Below are positions 47,793-57,458 of a stretch of DNA of 64,000 bases, in pieces. The first letter of the stretch is position 1, and each line of letters opens with the position of its first letter. This DNA comes from an uncultured Algoriphagus sp. (lineage in GTDB: Bacteria; Bacteroidota; Bacteroidia; Cytophagales; Cyclobacteriaceae): assembly GCA_903952135.1 (NCBI GenBank), contig CAJBER010000051.1:38178-102177 (forward strand), given 5' to 3'. The notes under the pieces were generated by a model, which saw only the letters and a list, made by a program, of their open reading frames with translations, was not told the DNA's origin and did no database searches. The translations under genes were made by a program, and so were the position numbers.

Positions 47793-48422
47793 CTAGTGTG
47801 CAGATTTTGCACGCAAGTAAGTACGGAGTACGTCCATGGCCCGGTCAAAATTTAGGTTGTTCGGGATGATGAGATCCGCCTCGTTTTTGAAGGGCTTGAT
47901 GTACTTTTCGTAAGTAGGCATCACATGATTCTCGTAGCGGTACAGCACATCGTCTAGGTCATAGCCACGCTCGACCTTATCCCGAATGATGCGTCGCTTG
48001 AGTTTGATGTGGTCTTTGGCGTCGATAAAAATTTTGAGATCCAATAAGGCCGCCAATTCAGGGTAGTACAACACAAAAATTCCTTCCACGACTACAACGG
48101 GCGCAGGAGCAAAGGTGAGCATTTTCGGTTTTTTGGTCGCGTTGTTGAAAGTGTACTCCTCTCGGATGACCGTGCCACCACCCTGGATGATGCGGATGTC
48201 TTGGGCATATTGCTCAAAATCGATGCTGTGTGGGGTGTCGAAGTTGGCGATCCCTTGCTCGTCTACTGGCTGCAGGTGCTTGGGCTTGTAATAGTTGTCC
48301 TGGGAGATCAAACACAGTTCTTCCGGAGAGAAGCTGCGCAGGAGATGTTCCAAAAACAAGGTTTTTCCAGAGGCAGATCCTCCAGTGATTCCGACGATAA
48401 AGGGCTTGGTCATGGGAGGCAA
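47793..48422 (-). CDS. udk: Uridine kinase family protein
   Basis: VGITGGSASGKTLFLEHLL, ISQDNYYKP, NFDTPHSIDFEQYAQDI, VVVEGIFVLYYPEL, RRIIRDKVERGYDLDDVLYRYENHVMPTYEKYIKP. Confidence 0.88.
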   Translation of the reverse strand: MPPMTKPFIVGITGGSASGKTLFLEHLLRSFSPEELCLISQDNYYKPKHLQPVDEQGIANFDTPHSIDFEQYAQDIRIIQGGGTVIREEYTFNNATKKPKMLTFAPAPVVVVEGIFVLYYPELAALLDLKIFIDAKDHIKLKRRIIRDKVERGYDLDDVLYRYENHVMPTYEKYIKPFKNEADLIIPNNLNFDRAMDVLRTYLRAKSAH

Positions 48423-48445
48423 ATTAACATATTTTTATGTGCATC

Positions 48446-49027
48446 TCAGAATTTTCCAGCGCGTAGAAAATTTAAGAGGGCCTTTACGGCTTTCCCGCGG
48501 TGGGAAATTTCATTTTTTTCTTCCAACGAAAGCATGGCAAAGGTTCGGTCATGCCCTTGGGGCTGGAAGATGGGGTCGTAGCCAAAGCCTCCCTCTCCGC
48601 TGGGGGAGGAAGTGATCTCCCCTTCGGCGATGCCGTCAAATTGGTACTCTTTTCCGTCTAGAATAAGAGCGATGACGGTTCGGAAACGGGCGGATCGCTC
48701 GGTTTGCCCCTGCATTTTTTCCAAAAGCAAACTCAGGTTGCGCGCATCACTCCGTGGCTCACCAGCAAATCTTCCCGAATACACGCCAGGAGCACCGTTT
48801 AGGGCCGCTACTTCCAGGCCTGTGTCGTCTGCAAAGCAATTGACCCCATAGTGCTCGGATACGTAGCGCGCCTTTTCGAAGGCATTGGCGTCAAGGGTGT
48901 CCCCTGTTTCGGGCAGTTCCTCGTTGCAACCAATGTCACGAAGGGATACGATTTCGATGAGCCCCTTCAGGGCAGCGGCTACTTCTTCGACTTTTTTGGC
49001 ATTGTTGGTGGCGAAACAGATTTTCAT
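48446..49027 (-). CDS. rdgB: RdgB/HAM1 non-canonical purine NTP pyrophosphatase
   Basis: CFATNNAKKVEEVAAAL, FADDTGLEVAALNGAPGVYSGRFAG, GFGYDPIFQPQGHDRTFAML, NEISHRGKAVKAL. Confidence 0.92.
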   Translation of the reverse strand: MKICFATNNAKKVEEVAAALKGLIEIVSLRDIGCNEELPETGDTLDANAFEKARYVSEHYGVNCFADDTGLEVAALNGAPGVYSGRFAGEPRSDARNLSLLLEKMQGQTERSARFRTVIALILDGKEYQFDGIAEGEITSSPSGEGGFGYDPIFQPQGHDRTFAMLSLEEKNEISHRGKAVKALLNFLRAGKF

Positions 49028-49130
49028 GGGCTTCTGGGATGGCCTACAAAAATGGGGGCTGGAAGTTGCCGCTGCAAACCTTCTTGAAAAATAGGTTTTG
49101 GGCTTCGGTTGAAATCTTTATTTTTCGGAC

Positions 49131-49694
49131 ATGAAAAGACTAACCGTGTACTGTGGTTCCAAGAAAGGCAACCATGCTGTTTACGAAGCAGGCGTGCGTG
49201 CTTTGGCTCAAGAAATGATTTTACGTGACTACAGCCTGGTTTATGGAGCTGGCCATGTGGGCTTGATGGGTGTCATTGCTGACGAGCTGCTCGGCGCAGG
49301 CAAGGAAGTGATTGGAATCATTCCCCAGAAGTTGGTGGACCGGGAGGTGGCTCACAAAGGCTGCACGGAACTCGTGGTCGTGGAGACCATGCGGGACCGC
49401 AAGTGGCTCATGGCGGAGAAGGGGGATGGATTTATTGCCATGCCTGGAGGGATTGGCACCTTTGAAGAGTTGTTTGAGGTGATGACCCTCAACCAGTTGC
49501 ATTACATTCAAAAGCCTGTGGCCTTGTACAACATGCACGGCTACTACGATAAGTTGATCGACTTCCTCAACCATGCGATGGAAGAGGGATTTCTCTATCC
49601 TGAGCAGGAGGAGATGCTCATCATTTCCGATGACCCAGCAGATCTCTTGGATCAGATGGCCGCCTACCAGGCCAGAAGACCTGCGGATTGGTAA
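49131..49694 (+). CDS. LOG-family protein (TIGR00730-like)
   Basis: LVYGAGHVGLMGVIADELLGAG, MRDRKWLMAEKGDGFIAMPGGIGTFEELFEVMTLNQL. Confidence 0.92.
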   Translation: MKRLTVYCGSKKGNHAVYEAGVRALAQEMILRDYSLVYGAGHVGLMGVIADELLGAGKEVIGIIPQKLVDREVAHKGCTELVVVETMRDRKWLMAEKGDGFIAMPGGIGTFEELFEVMTLNQLHYIQKPVALYNMHGYYDKLIDFLNHAMEEGFLYPEQEEMLIISDDPADLLDQMAAYQARRPADW

Positions 49695-49702
49695 GGAAGG
49701 TT

Positions 49703-49993
49703 TTATAAATCTATTTGAATCCGCACTTTTCCTCCAAGACCTTTTTCTACAATTTCGTAGAGGGTTTTTAGGGTCATGTTGGCACCGTCATTTTCGACTC
49801 TAGAGATGTAGGTTCTTTTTTTATCCACAAGCTGAGCCAACTGCTCTTGGGTAAGAAGTCGTTCTTCGCGTGCTTTTTTTAGAAGCAAGCCTATTTTGAA
49901 AGGGGCCGTTTCTCGTTCGAGCGCATCGCGGCGCGGGTGGCCCTTTTCCCCGTAGACCTTGTCTTTGATTTCTTCCCAGGATGTAGTTTTCAT
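49703..49993 (-). CDS. XRE-family HTH protein (HigA-like antitoxin/regulator)
   Basis: KKAREERLLTQEQLAQLVDKKRTYISRVENDGANMTLKTLYEIVE helix-turn-helix. Confidence 0.83.
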   Translation of the reverse strand: MKTTSWEEIKDKVYGEKGHPRRDALERETAPFKIGLLLKKAREERLLTQEQLAQLVDKKRTYISRVENDGANMTLKTLYEIVEKGLGGKVRIQIDL

Positions 49994-49994
49994 A

Positions 49995-50010
49995 GTAACT
50001 TATAAGTTAC
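49995..50010. promoter_or_regulatory. Perfect 16-bp palindrome GTAACTTATAAGTTAC at the HTH gene start
   Basis: Sequence equals its own reverse complement; ends 2 nt upstream of the ATG of the HTH gene. Confidence 0.6.
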
Positions 50011-50040
50011 CATATTTTTGATTAGAAAAAGACTTTTCAA

Positions 50041-50078
50041 TAAAAAAAGCCAAACATCTGGTTGAAGGATGTTTGGCT
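50041..50078 (-). terminator. Rho-independent terminator after nitroreductase gene
   Basis: AGCCAAACATC...GATGTTTGGCT; T-tract on minus strand. Confidence 0.87.
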
Positions 50079-50102
50079 AAATAGGTTGGTTTGGGAAGGA
50101 AT

Positions 50103-50711
50103 TTATTCCCTCACCCAACTTACTTTTTCGCTGATTGGCGTTCGCTTGCCTTCGGGTAAGGTGTCGCTTGCTGCTTTTGCGATGTAGAAGAAGCCCATGA
50201 GCATGTCCTCGCCTTCGAGTCCAAAGTCTTCTCGCGCTTCTGCCCAAAAGGTGGGTCCACCGGTGCCCCAGTAGCATGCCAGCCCATGGGCACAGGCTGT
50301 CAAGTACATGTTTTGCACAGCCATGGCTACGGCGGAGATTTCTTCCATCACGGGGATGCCCGATCCTTCAGTGCGCTTCATGAGTAGCGCGATTACATGA
50401 GAAGCCTTACTTGGTGTCTCCTTAAATTTTTGGTAGGTACCTTCTAGGAAGGGGGTGCCGTTTTTCTCAGCGCGCATTTTGTACATCTCCGCCTGGTAGT
50501 CTCCAAAAGTCTTCAAGCCCGCGCCTGTGTAGACAATGAAGCGCCAAGGTTGGGTGAGCTTGTGCGTAGGTGCCCAGTTTGCATTTTCGAGGATCTCCTC
50601 AATGATGGAATCGGCTACGGGGTCGTTTTCTTTAAACTGAGCCGGAAATTGGGAGCGACGTCCACGGATGATTTTGGTAACTTCTTCGGGATTGAATTTG
50701 GGGTGCTGCAT
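50103..50711 (-). CDS. Nitroreductase-family protein
   Basis: IIRGRRSQFPAQF, ENANWAPTHKLTQPWRFIVYTG, AVAMAVQNMYLTACAHGLACYWGTGG. Confidence 0.88.
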   Translation of the reverse strand: MQHPKFNPEEVTKIIRGRRSQFPAQFKENDPVADSIIEEILENANWAPTHKLTQPWRFIVYTGAGLKTFGDYQAEMYKMRAEKNGTPFLEGTYQKFKETPSKASHVIALLMKRTEGSGIPVMEEISAVAMAVQNMYLTACAHGLACYWGTGGPTFWAEAREDFGLEGEDMLMGFFYIAKAASDTLPEGKRTPISEKVSWVRE

Positions 50712-50903
50712 GAGTTGTATCGTGGTCTGCTAAATAATTGAGTACAAAAAGGTGGTATTAATGCTATAAGGCAAAAGTTAAAGATAGGGTTCCTTTCAGG
50801 AAGAAAGAGGAGTTATTTTTCTTAACGCGCTGCCTATGGCAGGCTAATTTATTTTGATATCTGTTCCGTCCGACGCGGTGGACGTGTCGATCTTCTTTTT
50901 TTG

Positions 50904-51022
50904 CTCGCAAAGGCGCCAAGCCGCAAAGGGATCAATTTCTTCTTTGCGTCTCTGCGTCTTCGCGCGCTTTTTTTCTTCACGCTAAGCCTCCCTACGGTAG
51001 GCAGGCTTACCGCAGGGAGGCC
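50904..51022. repeat. R2 8-nt-unit repeat plus R3 variant palindrome
   Basis: CGCAAAGG-CGCCAAGC-CGCAAAGG ... CTTTGCGT-CTCTGCGT-CTTCGCGC; GCCTCCCT...AGGGAGGC at 50986..51021. Confidence 0.8.
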
Positions 51023-51036
51023 CCAAAATGTATAAT

Positions 51037-51255
51037 CTAGGGCAATTTTTGGGGCTGATCTGCTGCATAGTCCAGGCAAGCAGTCAATTGCTCCAAGGTC
51101 AATTCTGGAAAATCCGCTAGGATTTTCTCCGAACTCATCCCCGATGCCATCCAATCCAACACATCAGCCACTGTGATCCGCGTATTTTTGAGATAAGGCT
51201 TGCCAAATCGAATTTCTGGATCAATTGCAATAAAGTATGTATAGTTAGCAGCCAT
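51037..51255 (-). CDS. DUF433-family protein (antitoxin-like)
   Basis: IAIDPEIRFGKPYLKNTRITVADVLDWMASGMSSEKILADFPELTLEQLTACLDYA. Confidence 0.85.
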   Translation of the reverse strand: MAANYTYFIAIDPEIRFGKPYLKNTRITVADVLDWMASGMSSEKILADFPELTLEQLTACLDYAADQPQKLP

Positions 51256-52773
51256 CTACTTCTTCAAAACGCCCTCTAAAAACGCTCTCACATCTTTGGC
51301 TAGCGCATCGAAGTCTTCCTGTCGGTTGTACATCATGTGCCCTGCCTCATAGTAGGTCATCGCCACGCGATCCTGCGGGAAATTGTGGCGGGCAAAGGTA
51401 AATTCTGAGTCAAAGAAGGGGGTGATCAAGTCGTAGTAGCCATTCGCTACCATCACCTGCATCTGGGTATTGCGGTGCATCACCTCGCTTAAAGCACGAG
51501 CAGTGCTGATGTAGCTTGGCTCGTAGTAGGCCCCATCCGGCACCGGCTTCCAGTTCCAACTTCCACCCATCCCACTTGCCGAGGTAAAGTAAGGGCGATC
51601 CAGGCTCACCTTCAAGTCTCGCATCAAGTAGTCGTTGAAGACGGCCGTGTACGCCGATCCAGTCATGTAACTAGCCGGGTCACCCAATACAGGGCCTTCG
51701 GCGGATTTGTCGGTTTCTAGCGCCAAATACCGTCCGTCCAAGGTGCCAATGGCCTTGCCCTCGGCACGGAGCAATTCTTTCTTGAAGCGGTGCATCAAGA
51801 TCTGGTTGTCGGAACGCAAGATGTAGGCCTTATCCAAACCGGTAAAGTAGGCCAATTTGGTTGCGATAGCTTCCTTTTGTGCAGGGCTTTGCTTCTCTCC
51901 CAAAAATAGGGATTGCAAGTAGTCGCCGTAGGCAAATGCTCTGGCTTCCTGGGTAAATGCGGCTAGCGTCTTGCCCTGCCCCGCTTTCTTGTGGTACCAG
52001 GCAGTGGCTGCTTGGGAAGGGAGGTAAGTGAAAAAGGAGGTCAGGTTATCCGCCCAACTGGACGAACCTGCATAGTCCAAGGCTTGGGAAATCAGCACCA
52101 GCCCATTCAGCGCCATGCTTTGTCCGCCCTCTTCCAGTACTTCGGCTACCTTGGCAGCGCGGGTGGTACCAAAACTTTCCCCAGCGATAAATTTAGGGGC
52201 TTGCCATCTGCCGTGCTGGGCTACCCAGGTACGGATAAATTGTGCAATGGAGGAGGCATCCTCGTTGAGTCCCCAGAAATCGGAAGTTTTGCCTACCCCT
52301 TCCACCTGGCTGAAACCTGTTCCAATCGGATCAATAAATACCAAATCTGTGAGGTCTAGGAGTGCCTGCTTGTTTTCTTCAAATCGGAAAGGAGCAGCTC
52401 CGTCATCCATGCCTGCTCCCGAATCGGTTTTGACCACTTTGGGGCCAAAGAATCCTACATGCAACCAGACGCTCGCCGAGCCTGGTCCTCCATTGAAGAT
52501 AAAGAGTACAGGTCTCTTGGAAGGGTCTAGGACTCCCTCGCGGAGGTAGGCAGTGGACCAAAGCGCACCAGTTACTTCCCCTTTGCTGTTTTTGAGAAAA
52601 GTCTCGCCAACTACGGCTTTGTAGCTTATTTTTTGTCCATTAAATGTGCCTGAATGCGTGGATTCAAATTTTTTGGGTTCTCTAGGAGTCCACTTGGATT
52701 CCGTGCTTGCCTCTTGGGCAAAAGCATTAATGGCAATAAAAAATGCGAAGAAAAGTAGATGGATTTTTTTCAT
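51256..52773 (-). CDS. S10-family serine carboxypeptidase-like peptidase
   Basis: Signal peptide; RPVLFIFNGGPGSASVWLHVGFFGP, DPIGTGFSQVEG, FIAGESFGTTRAAKVAEVL, YEAGHMMYNRQE. Confidence 0.9.
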   Translation of the reverse strand: MKKIHLLFFAFFIAINAFAQEASTESKWTPREPKKFESTHSGTFNGQKISYKAVVGETFLKNSKGEVTGALWSTAYLREGVLDPSKRPVLFIFNGGPGSASVWLHVGFFGPKVVKTDSGAGMDDGAAPFRFEENKQALLDLTDLVFIDPIGTGFSQVEGVGKTSDFWGLNEDASSIAQFIRTWVAQHGRWQAPKFIAGESFGTTRAAKVAEVLEEGGQSMALNGLVLISQALDYAGSSSWADNLTSFFTYLPSQAATAWYHKKAGQGKTLAAFTQEARAFAYGDYLQSLFLGEKQSPAQKEAIATKLAYFTGLDKAYILRSDNQILMHRFKKELLRAEGKAIGTLDGRYLALETDKSAEGPVLGDPASYMTGSAYTAVFNDYLMRDLKVSLDRPYFTSASGMGGSWNWKPVPDGAYYEPSYISTARALSEVMHRNTQMQVMVANGYYDLITPFFDSEFTFARHNFPQDRVAMTYYEAGHMMYNRQEDFDALAKDVRAFLEGVLKK

Positions 52774-52800
52774 GGATTCGTGATTTGGCTTGTAATTTAT

Positions 52801-52960
52801 GGAAATAGAGTAGAAATAGGGAAAAGAAATACTGTGGAAATAGGATGGAAAAAGACTTCGCTGCGCTTCGTGAAATAGATGGAGACCTATTCAAGAGTCT
52901 ATTTCACCGAGCAAGGCTCGGTTTATTTCTATCTTATTTCCACCGTATTTCTATTTAATA
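52801..52960. repeat. R1 long-hairpin repeat, copy A
   Basis: GAAAT-rich left arm, CTTCGCTGCGCTTCGTGAAATAG core, ACCGAGC-AAG-GCTCGGT tip, ATTTC boxes at 52925, 52936, 52947 (11-nt period). Confidence 0.85.
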
Positions 52961-55186
52961 TCTCCATCCCAACTTCACTCCCCCATACCCATTGCGCGTA
53001 GGAGCAGGTTGGTAGAATCTCCCCGCAAAGGCATTCAAGTCATTACCCAGCGAGTAACTCTCGTCCAGCAGGTTGTCTACCCCAGCAAAAATCTCCAGTT
53101 CCCAATCCCCCATGGTCTTCAACCAGCCTACCCGAAGGTTGACCAGGGAATAGGCGTCTTGGTAAATGGTATTCGCATCGTTGAGGGGGATTTCCTCGGT
53201 AAACTGATGCGTGAAATTGAGGTAAAATCCAGCCCGAGTTCTTACATCCATTCGGCTGACTACGTTGTGTGCAGGAACACCCGTCAAGGCATTGCCTGAG
53301 AAATCTTGCCCCCGCTTTTGGTAGTTTTCAAAGGTGAAAAACTGCCCCGTGTAGGCTGTGCCCAGTAAGAAATCGCGAACAAAGCCCTTCCCGTTTCGGA
53401 GGAAGGCATAATCTAGGCTGGCCTCCACACCTTTTTGGTCGGTGGCTCCGGCATTTTGAAAGAGCACCACTCCATTTGAATTGGTGTAGGTGGTGATGGT
53501 TTCCTGAAGTTTGAAGTAATAGCCGATCAGTTCCAAATTGAATCGCTCAAGCCCCATGCGGTAGCCCAATTCGTAATTCATGCCTTTCTCTGCTTCCAGG
53601 TCCAGGTTGACGCTGCCCTCGTTGGTGCGGACCTCATCGATCGTGGGAGGAGAAAAGCCCGAACTGATGGAGCCATACACCGAAGTACTTGGGGTCAGTT
53701 GGTAGTTAGCCGCTACCCGTGGAACTAGGATGGGATCGAAGCGGCGTGTTTGCAGTCCTGTTTTTCCACCCGCGGCATCGACTTGTCGGTCGATCTCAAA
53801 TCCGGAGAAATTTTCGCTGAGACCCAAGGTGAACAGAAGTTTGGAGTTCCACTGCAACTCTGCCTGCTGAAATAGAAAGCCTTGGGTTGCGGTCAGCTGG
53901 TCTGCAAAGCGCACCGTATCGGCCTTGCCGGCCCGATTGCCAAAATTTTGTGCTTGGGTGATGCTTTTTTGCCACTCCCCACCCGCAAGCAGGCGGAGGG
54001 ATTTGCCACCCAGTTGGGTATCGTAGCGAACCTTGCTTCGTGCTCCATAGCCGAAGCCCAACTCCTTTTTGTAGTCCAGAATAAAGGGGTTTTCAAAAGC
54101 ATTCGTACTCAGGTACACCGTCGTGGTGGTCGTCAATTGATCCGAATGGCGGTAGATATGCCCCAAGGAAAGGAGGAGGGCTTGTTGGTCGATCGAACTA
54201 TTTTGCCCAACGGATCCAGGCCGTGCTTGCTTGGGGTTGGCAGTTTGCTGGTCAGGAGTTAATGCCCCAGGGATTTGGTAGTTCAAGTCGGAAATAAGAA
54301 CCTGGGTTCGCAGTTCCTGCTTTTCCGAAACGGGGAAATAGCCGCTCAACTGGACCACTTGACGCTTGACGCCCGAGTGATCCCGGTAGCCGGCTGATTC
54401 CTGATTCACATAGGAGGCTTCTATGCCCCCGTCGCCAATTTTTTGAGAAAGTCCCAATCGAAATCTGGATAGGCCAAAATCCCCAACCAGGTAGTCCATA
54501 GCAAGACGATTTTCATCGACCTGGGCCTGGCTAAAAAGGGAGATGGCGCCCCCATTTCCTGCGCCATACACCGACCCCGATGGGCCTTTGATGACTTCGG
54601 CCGTTTTGATATTGCTTAGGTCGAGTAGGTTCAATGGGGTGGTGCCATCTGGCGAGGTGAAGGGCACCTCATTCCAATACACCTTTACATTGCGCACGCC
54701 GAAGGGAGAGCGAAGCGAACTGCCTCGAATGGATATGCGGTAACTGGCAGGAGCGCGCTCCTCGATGCGGATACCGGCTTTTTGGTTGAAGGCTTGAACG
54801 GGGGAATTTTCATTGAAGCGGAAAAGGTCTCGTTCGGAGAGTCGAGAAATACTGGCTGCTTGCTGAATCAGGGGGCGTTCGGAGTCAAAGGCCGATACAG
54901 TCACCGCGGCCAAGTTCAAGACTGTTGGCACTAGCGCCACGGTATGTTCTCCTGCTTGGAAAGTTTGTTCCAGTCGTTCGTAGCCTTCTAGCGAAAAAAG
55001 GAGGCGCAGGTTTTCACCTGCAAAAGTAACCGTGCCTGCCGCATTGCTTGTTTGAATGTTGGTTCCAGTACTCACCCGAACATTCGCAAGGGGTAGGTTT
55101 GAGACTTGATCGATTACCTTGACTTGGATTTGGGCCTGGAGCCCAAGACTGACTACCAAAAGCAAACAAGAAAGCAGTGTTTTCAT
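52955..55186 (-). CDS. TonB-dependent receptor
   Basis: Signal peptide; CarboxypepD_reg-like N-terminus; plug (RISIRGSSLRSPFGVRNVKVYWNEVPFTSPDG, VIKGPSGSVYGAGNGGAISL); C-terminal beta-barrel. Confidence 0.92.
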   Translation of the reverse strand: MKTLLSCLLLVVSLGLQAQIQVKVIDQVSNLPLANVRVSTGTNIQTSNAAGTVTFAGENLRLLFSLEGYERLEQTFQAGEHTVALVPTVLNLAAVTVSAFDSERPLIQQAASISRLSERDLFRFNENSPVQAFNQKAGIRIEERAPASYRISIRGSSLRSPFGVRNVKVYWNEVPFTSPDGTTPLNLLDLSNIKTAEVIKGPSGSVYGAGNGGAISLFSQAQVDENRLAMDYLVGDFGLSRFRLGLSQKIGDGGIEASYVNQESAGYRDHSGVKRQVVQLSGYFPVSEKQELRTQVLISDLNYQIPGALTPDQQTANPKQARPGSVGQNSSIDQQALLLSLGHIYRHSDQLTTTTTVYLSTNAFENPFILDYKKELGFGYGARSKVRYDTQLGGKSLRLLAGGEWQKSITQAQNFGNRAGKADTVRFADQLTATQGFLFQQAELQWNSKLLFTLGLSENFSGFEIDRQVDAAGGKTGLQTRRFDPILVPRVAANYQLTPSTSVYGSISSGFSPPTIDEVRTNEGSVNLDLEAEKGMNYELGYRMGLERFNLELIGYYFKLQETITTYTNSNGVVLFQNAGATDQKGVEASLDYAFLRNGKGFVRDFLLGTAYTGQFFTFENYQKRGQDFSGNALTGVPAHNVVSRMDVRTRAGFYLNFTHQFTEEIPLNDANTIYQDAYSLVNLRVGWLKTMGDWELEIFAGVDNLLDESYSLGNDLNAFAGRFYQPAPTRNGYGGVKLGWRY

Positions 55187-55316
55187 GACACGAAAATACG
55201 GGAAGTGACCTGCATATAAGCAGAATTATGGGGTAAAGGTTTGAATTGGGGAAGATCGCGCCTTTTTTGTTTTTAGATGTGAGGCAAAATGGCTAGGTTT
55301 TCGGAAAAATAAACCC

Positions 55317-57365
55317 ATGAGACCCTTTTTCCTTCTATTTTTTCTTCCGGTGCTTGCCTTTGCCCAGACCACTCCTCCTGCCCCGGTTTATCCCATTCCG
55401 GAGCCCCGTCAGTTGGCCTGGCAGAAGTTGCAGTACTACGGCTTTGTGCATTTCAACATGAATACCTTCTCCGATCGGGAGTGGGGTTTTGGGGATGAGC
55501 AGCCCAGCCAGTTTGCGCCGACAGCACTCGATGCACGGCAGTGGGCGCGTGTGGCCAAGGAGGCAGGGATGAAGGGATTGATCATCACGGCCAAGCACCA
55601 CGATGGCTTTGTGCTCTGGCCCTCGGCTTACACAGAGCATTCCGTCAAAAACAGCCCTTGGCGAGATGGAAAAGGAGACTTGATCCGGGAATTTGTGGAT
55701 GCCTGTCGGGAATATGGGCTGAAGGTGGGGATTTACTATTCCCCTTGGGACCGCAACCATCCCGACTACGGCAAGCCGGAATACATCACCTACATGCGGA
55801 ATCAACTCACCGAACTACTCACCAACTATGGAGAACTCTTTGAGGTCTGGTTTGATGGCGCCAATGGAGGCAGCGGCTGGTATGGAGGTGCCAACGAGGA
55901 GCGGGTGGTGGACAAGTTGACCTACTACAACTGGCCAAGCATGCATGCTTTGGTGCGGGAGTTGCAGCCGGGAGCTATGCTCTTCTCAGATGCTGGGCCT
56001 GATGTGCGCTGGGTGGGGAACGAACATGGATTTGCCTATCCGACCACCTGGTCCAACCTGATGCGGGACTCCGTCTACGCCGGCATGCCGGAGTATTCGG
56101 ATAAGTGGGCCACAGGGCAAGAAAATGGTACCCATTGGGTGCCTGCCGAGGCAGATGTGAGTATCCGACCGGGCTGGTACTACCATGCCTACGAGGACCA
56201 CAAAGTCAAAACCTTGCCCGAACTCCTAGAAATCTACTACCAAAGCATTGGGCAGAACAGTTCCCTCCTGATTAACTTCCCGATTGATACCCGAGGGCTG
56301 ATTCCTGATTCGGATGTGAAGGCGATACTTGAACTGGCAGCCAAAGTCAAGGAAGATTTTGCGGTGAACCTGGCTACTGGCGCCAAGGTGTCGGCAAGTT
56401 CCAGCCGAGGAGCAGGCTACGCGGCAAGTCAGGTATTGGATGGTGATTACAAGAGTTTTTGGAGCAGTGCTGCCAGAGAGCGGAAGGCATCGGTCGAACT
56501 TGATTTTGGGCAACCGCGGTCTTTCAATCGGATCTTGATTCAGGAATACGTCAATCTCGGTCAGCGCGTGTCGGCCTTTACCGTAGAAAAAGAAGTGGAG
56601 GGGAAATGGCTGCCTTTGGCGCAAGGCACGACGATTGGTTATACCCGTATTTTGAGAGTGCCGGACACCCAGGCCCAGAAGATTCGGATCAACTTTCTGG
56701 AAGGAAAAGGAGAACCTCTGATTGCAGAGTTGGGCGTTTATGCTGCCCCAGCCCTGGTTTTTCCTCCAAAAATCACCCGCTCCACCGCTGGGCTTGTATC
56801 GATCACCGCTGCAGACCCTGGACTTGACATCTACTACAGCTTGGATGGCAGTTTGCCCCTAGCGGGGAAAAACCGCTACGACAAACCCTTTCTATTGGAG
56901 CAGCCTGCCACGGTACAAGCGATCGTCATGGATGCGAAGACGGGGAAAAGTTCGGCTACCCGCCGCCGAGAACTAGACCTAGCGAAAGGAAACTGGAAGG
57001 TGCTTTCCACCGACTCCAAATCCCAGGCCGCCATTGATGAGTTGCCTCAGACCTATTGGACTTCGCCTAGCAATTCGTTGGAACTCGATCTTGGGGAAAA
57101 AGTAGCGCTGCAAGGAATTCGCTACTTGCCCATGCAGGCACGGTATCCGAGTGGATTTATTGCAGATTATGTCTTGGAAGGGAGTTTGGATGGCAGCACC
57201 TGGGTTCTTTTGGCCAAGGGGGAATTTGCGAATATTCAAAATAACCCCATCGAGCAGGTCATCCGGTTTGCTCCTCAGGTGCTACGGTATGTTCGGTTAA
57301 AAGCCGTGCGTACAGTCGATGGCAATGCCGCTACCTTCGGGGAATTGAGCACCATTACCCGATAA
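55317..57365 (+). CDS. GH29 alpha-L-fucosidase-like protein with C-terminal F5/8 type C-like domains
   Basis: YGFVHFNMNTFSDREWGFG, GMKGLIITAKHHDGFVLWPSAYTEHSVKNSPWRDGKGDLIREFVDACREYGLKVGIYYSPWDRN, EVWFDGANGGSG; discoidin-like repeats. Confidence 0.88.
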   Translation: MRPFFLLFFLPVLAFAQTTPPAPVYPIPEPRQLAWQKLQYYGFVHFNMNTFSDREWGFGDEQPSQFAPTALDARQWARVAKEAGMKGLIITAKHHDGFVLWPSAYTEHSVKNSPWRDGKGDLIREFVDACREYGLKVGIYYSPWDRNHPDYGKPEYITYMRNQLTELLTNYGELFEVWFDGANGGSGWYGGANEERVVDKLTYYNWPSMHALVRELQPGAMLFSDAGPDVRWVGNEHGFAYPTTWSNLMRDSVYAGMPEYSDKWATGQENGTHWVPAEADVSIRPGWYYHAYEDHKVKTLPELLEIYYQSIGQNSSLLINFPIDTRGLIPDSDVKAILELAAKVKEDFAVNLATGAKVSASSSRGAGYAASQVLDGDYKSFWSSAARERKASVELDFGQPRSFNRILIQEYVNLGQRVSAFTVEKEVEGKWLPLAQGTTIGYTRILRVPDTQAQKIRINFLEGKGEPLIAELGVYAAPALVFPPKITRSTAGLVSITAADPGLDIYYSLDGSLPLAGKNRYDKPFLLEQPATVQAIVMDAKTGKSSATRRRELDLAKGNWKVLSTDSKSQAAIDELPQTYWTSPSNSLELDLGEKVALQGIRYLPMQARYPSGFIADYVLEGSLDGSTWVLLAKGEFANIQNNPIEQVIRFAPQVLRYVRLKAVRTVDGNAATFGELSTITR

Positions 57366-57458
57366 GTTGACCCTTTCTGGATTTCAGGTAGCGTTTCTTG
57401 AAAAAAAATACCTACTTTAATTTTTCAATAACCCAAACCCAAATTTTAACCTATTTCT

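Noticed and set aside
50904-51022. Possible CRISPR-like array
   Set aside because: Repeat units are 8 nt and contiguous, with no unique spacers and no cas genes nearby.
50849-51154. 101-aa minus-strand ORF
   Set aside because: Overlaps the DUF433 gene out of frame and continues into R2 repeat sequence; not a toxin remnant.
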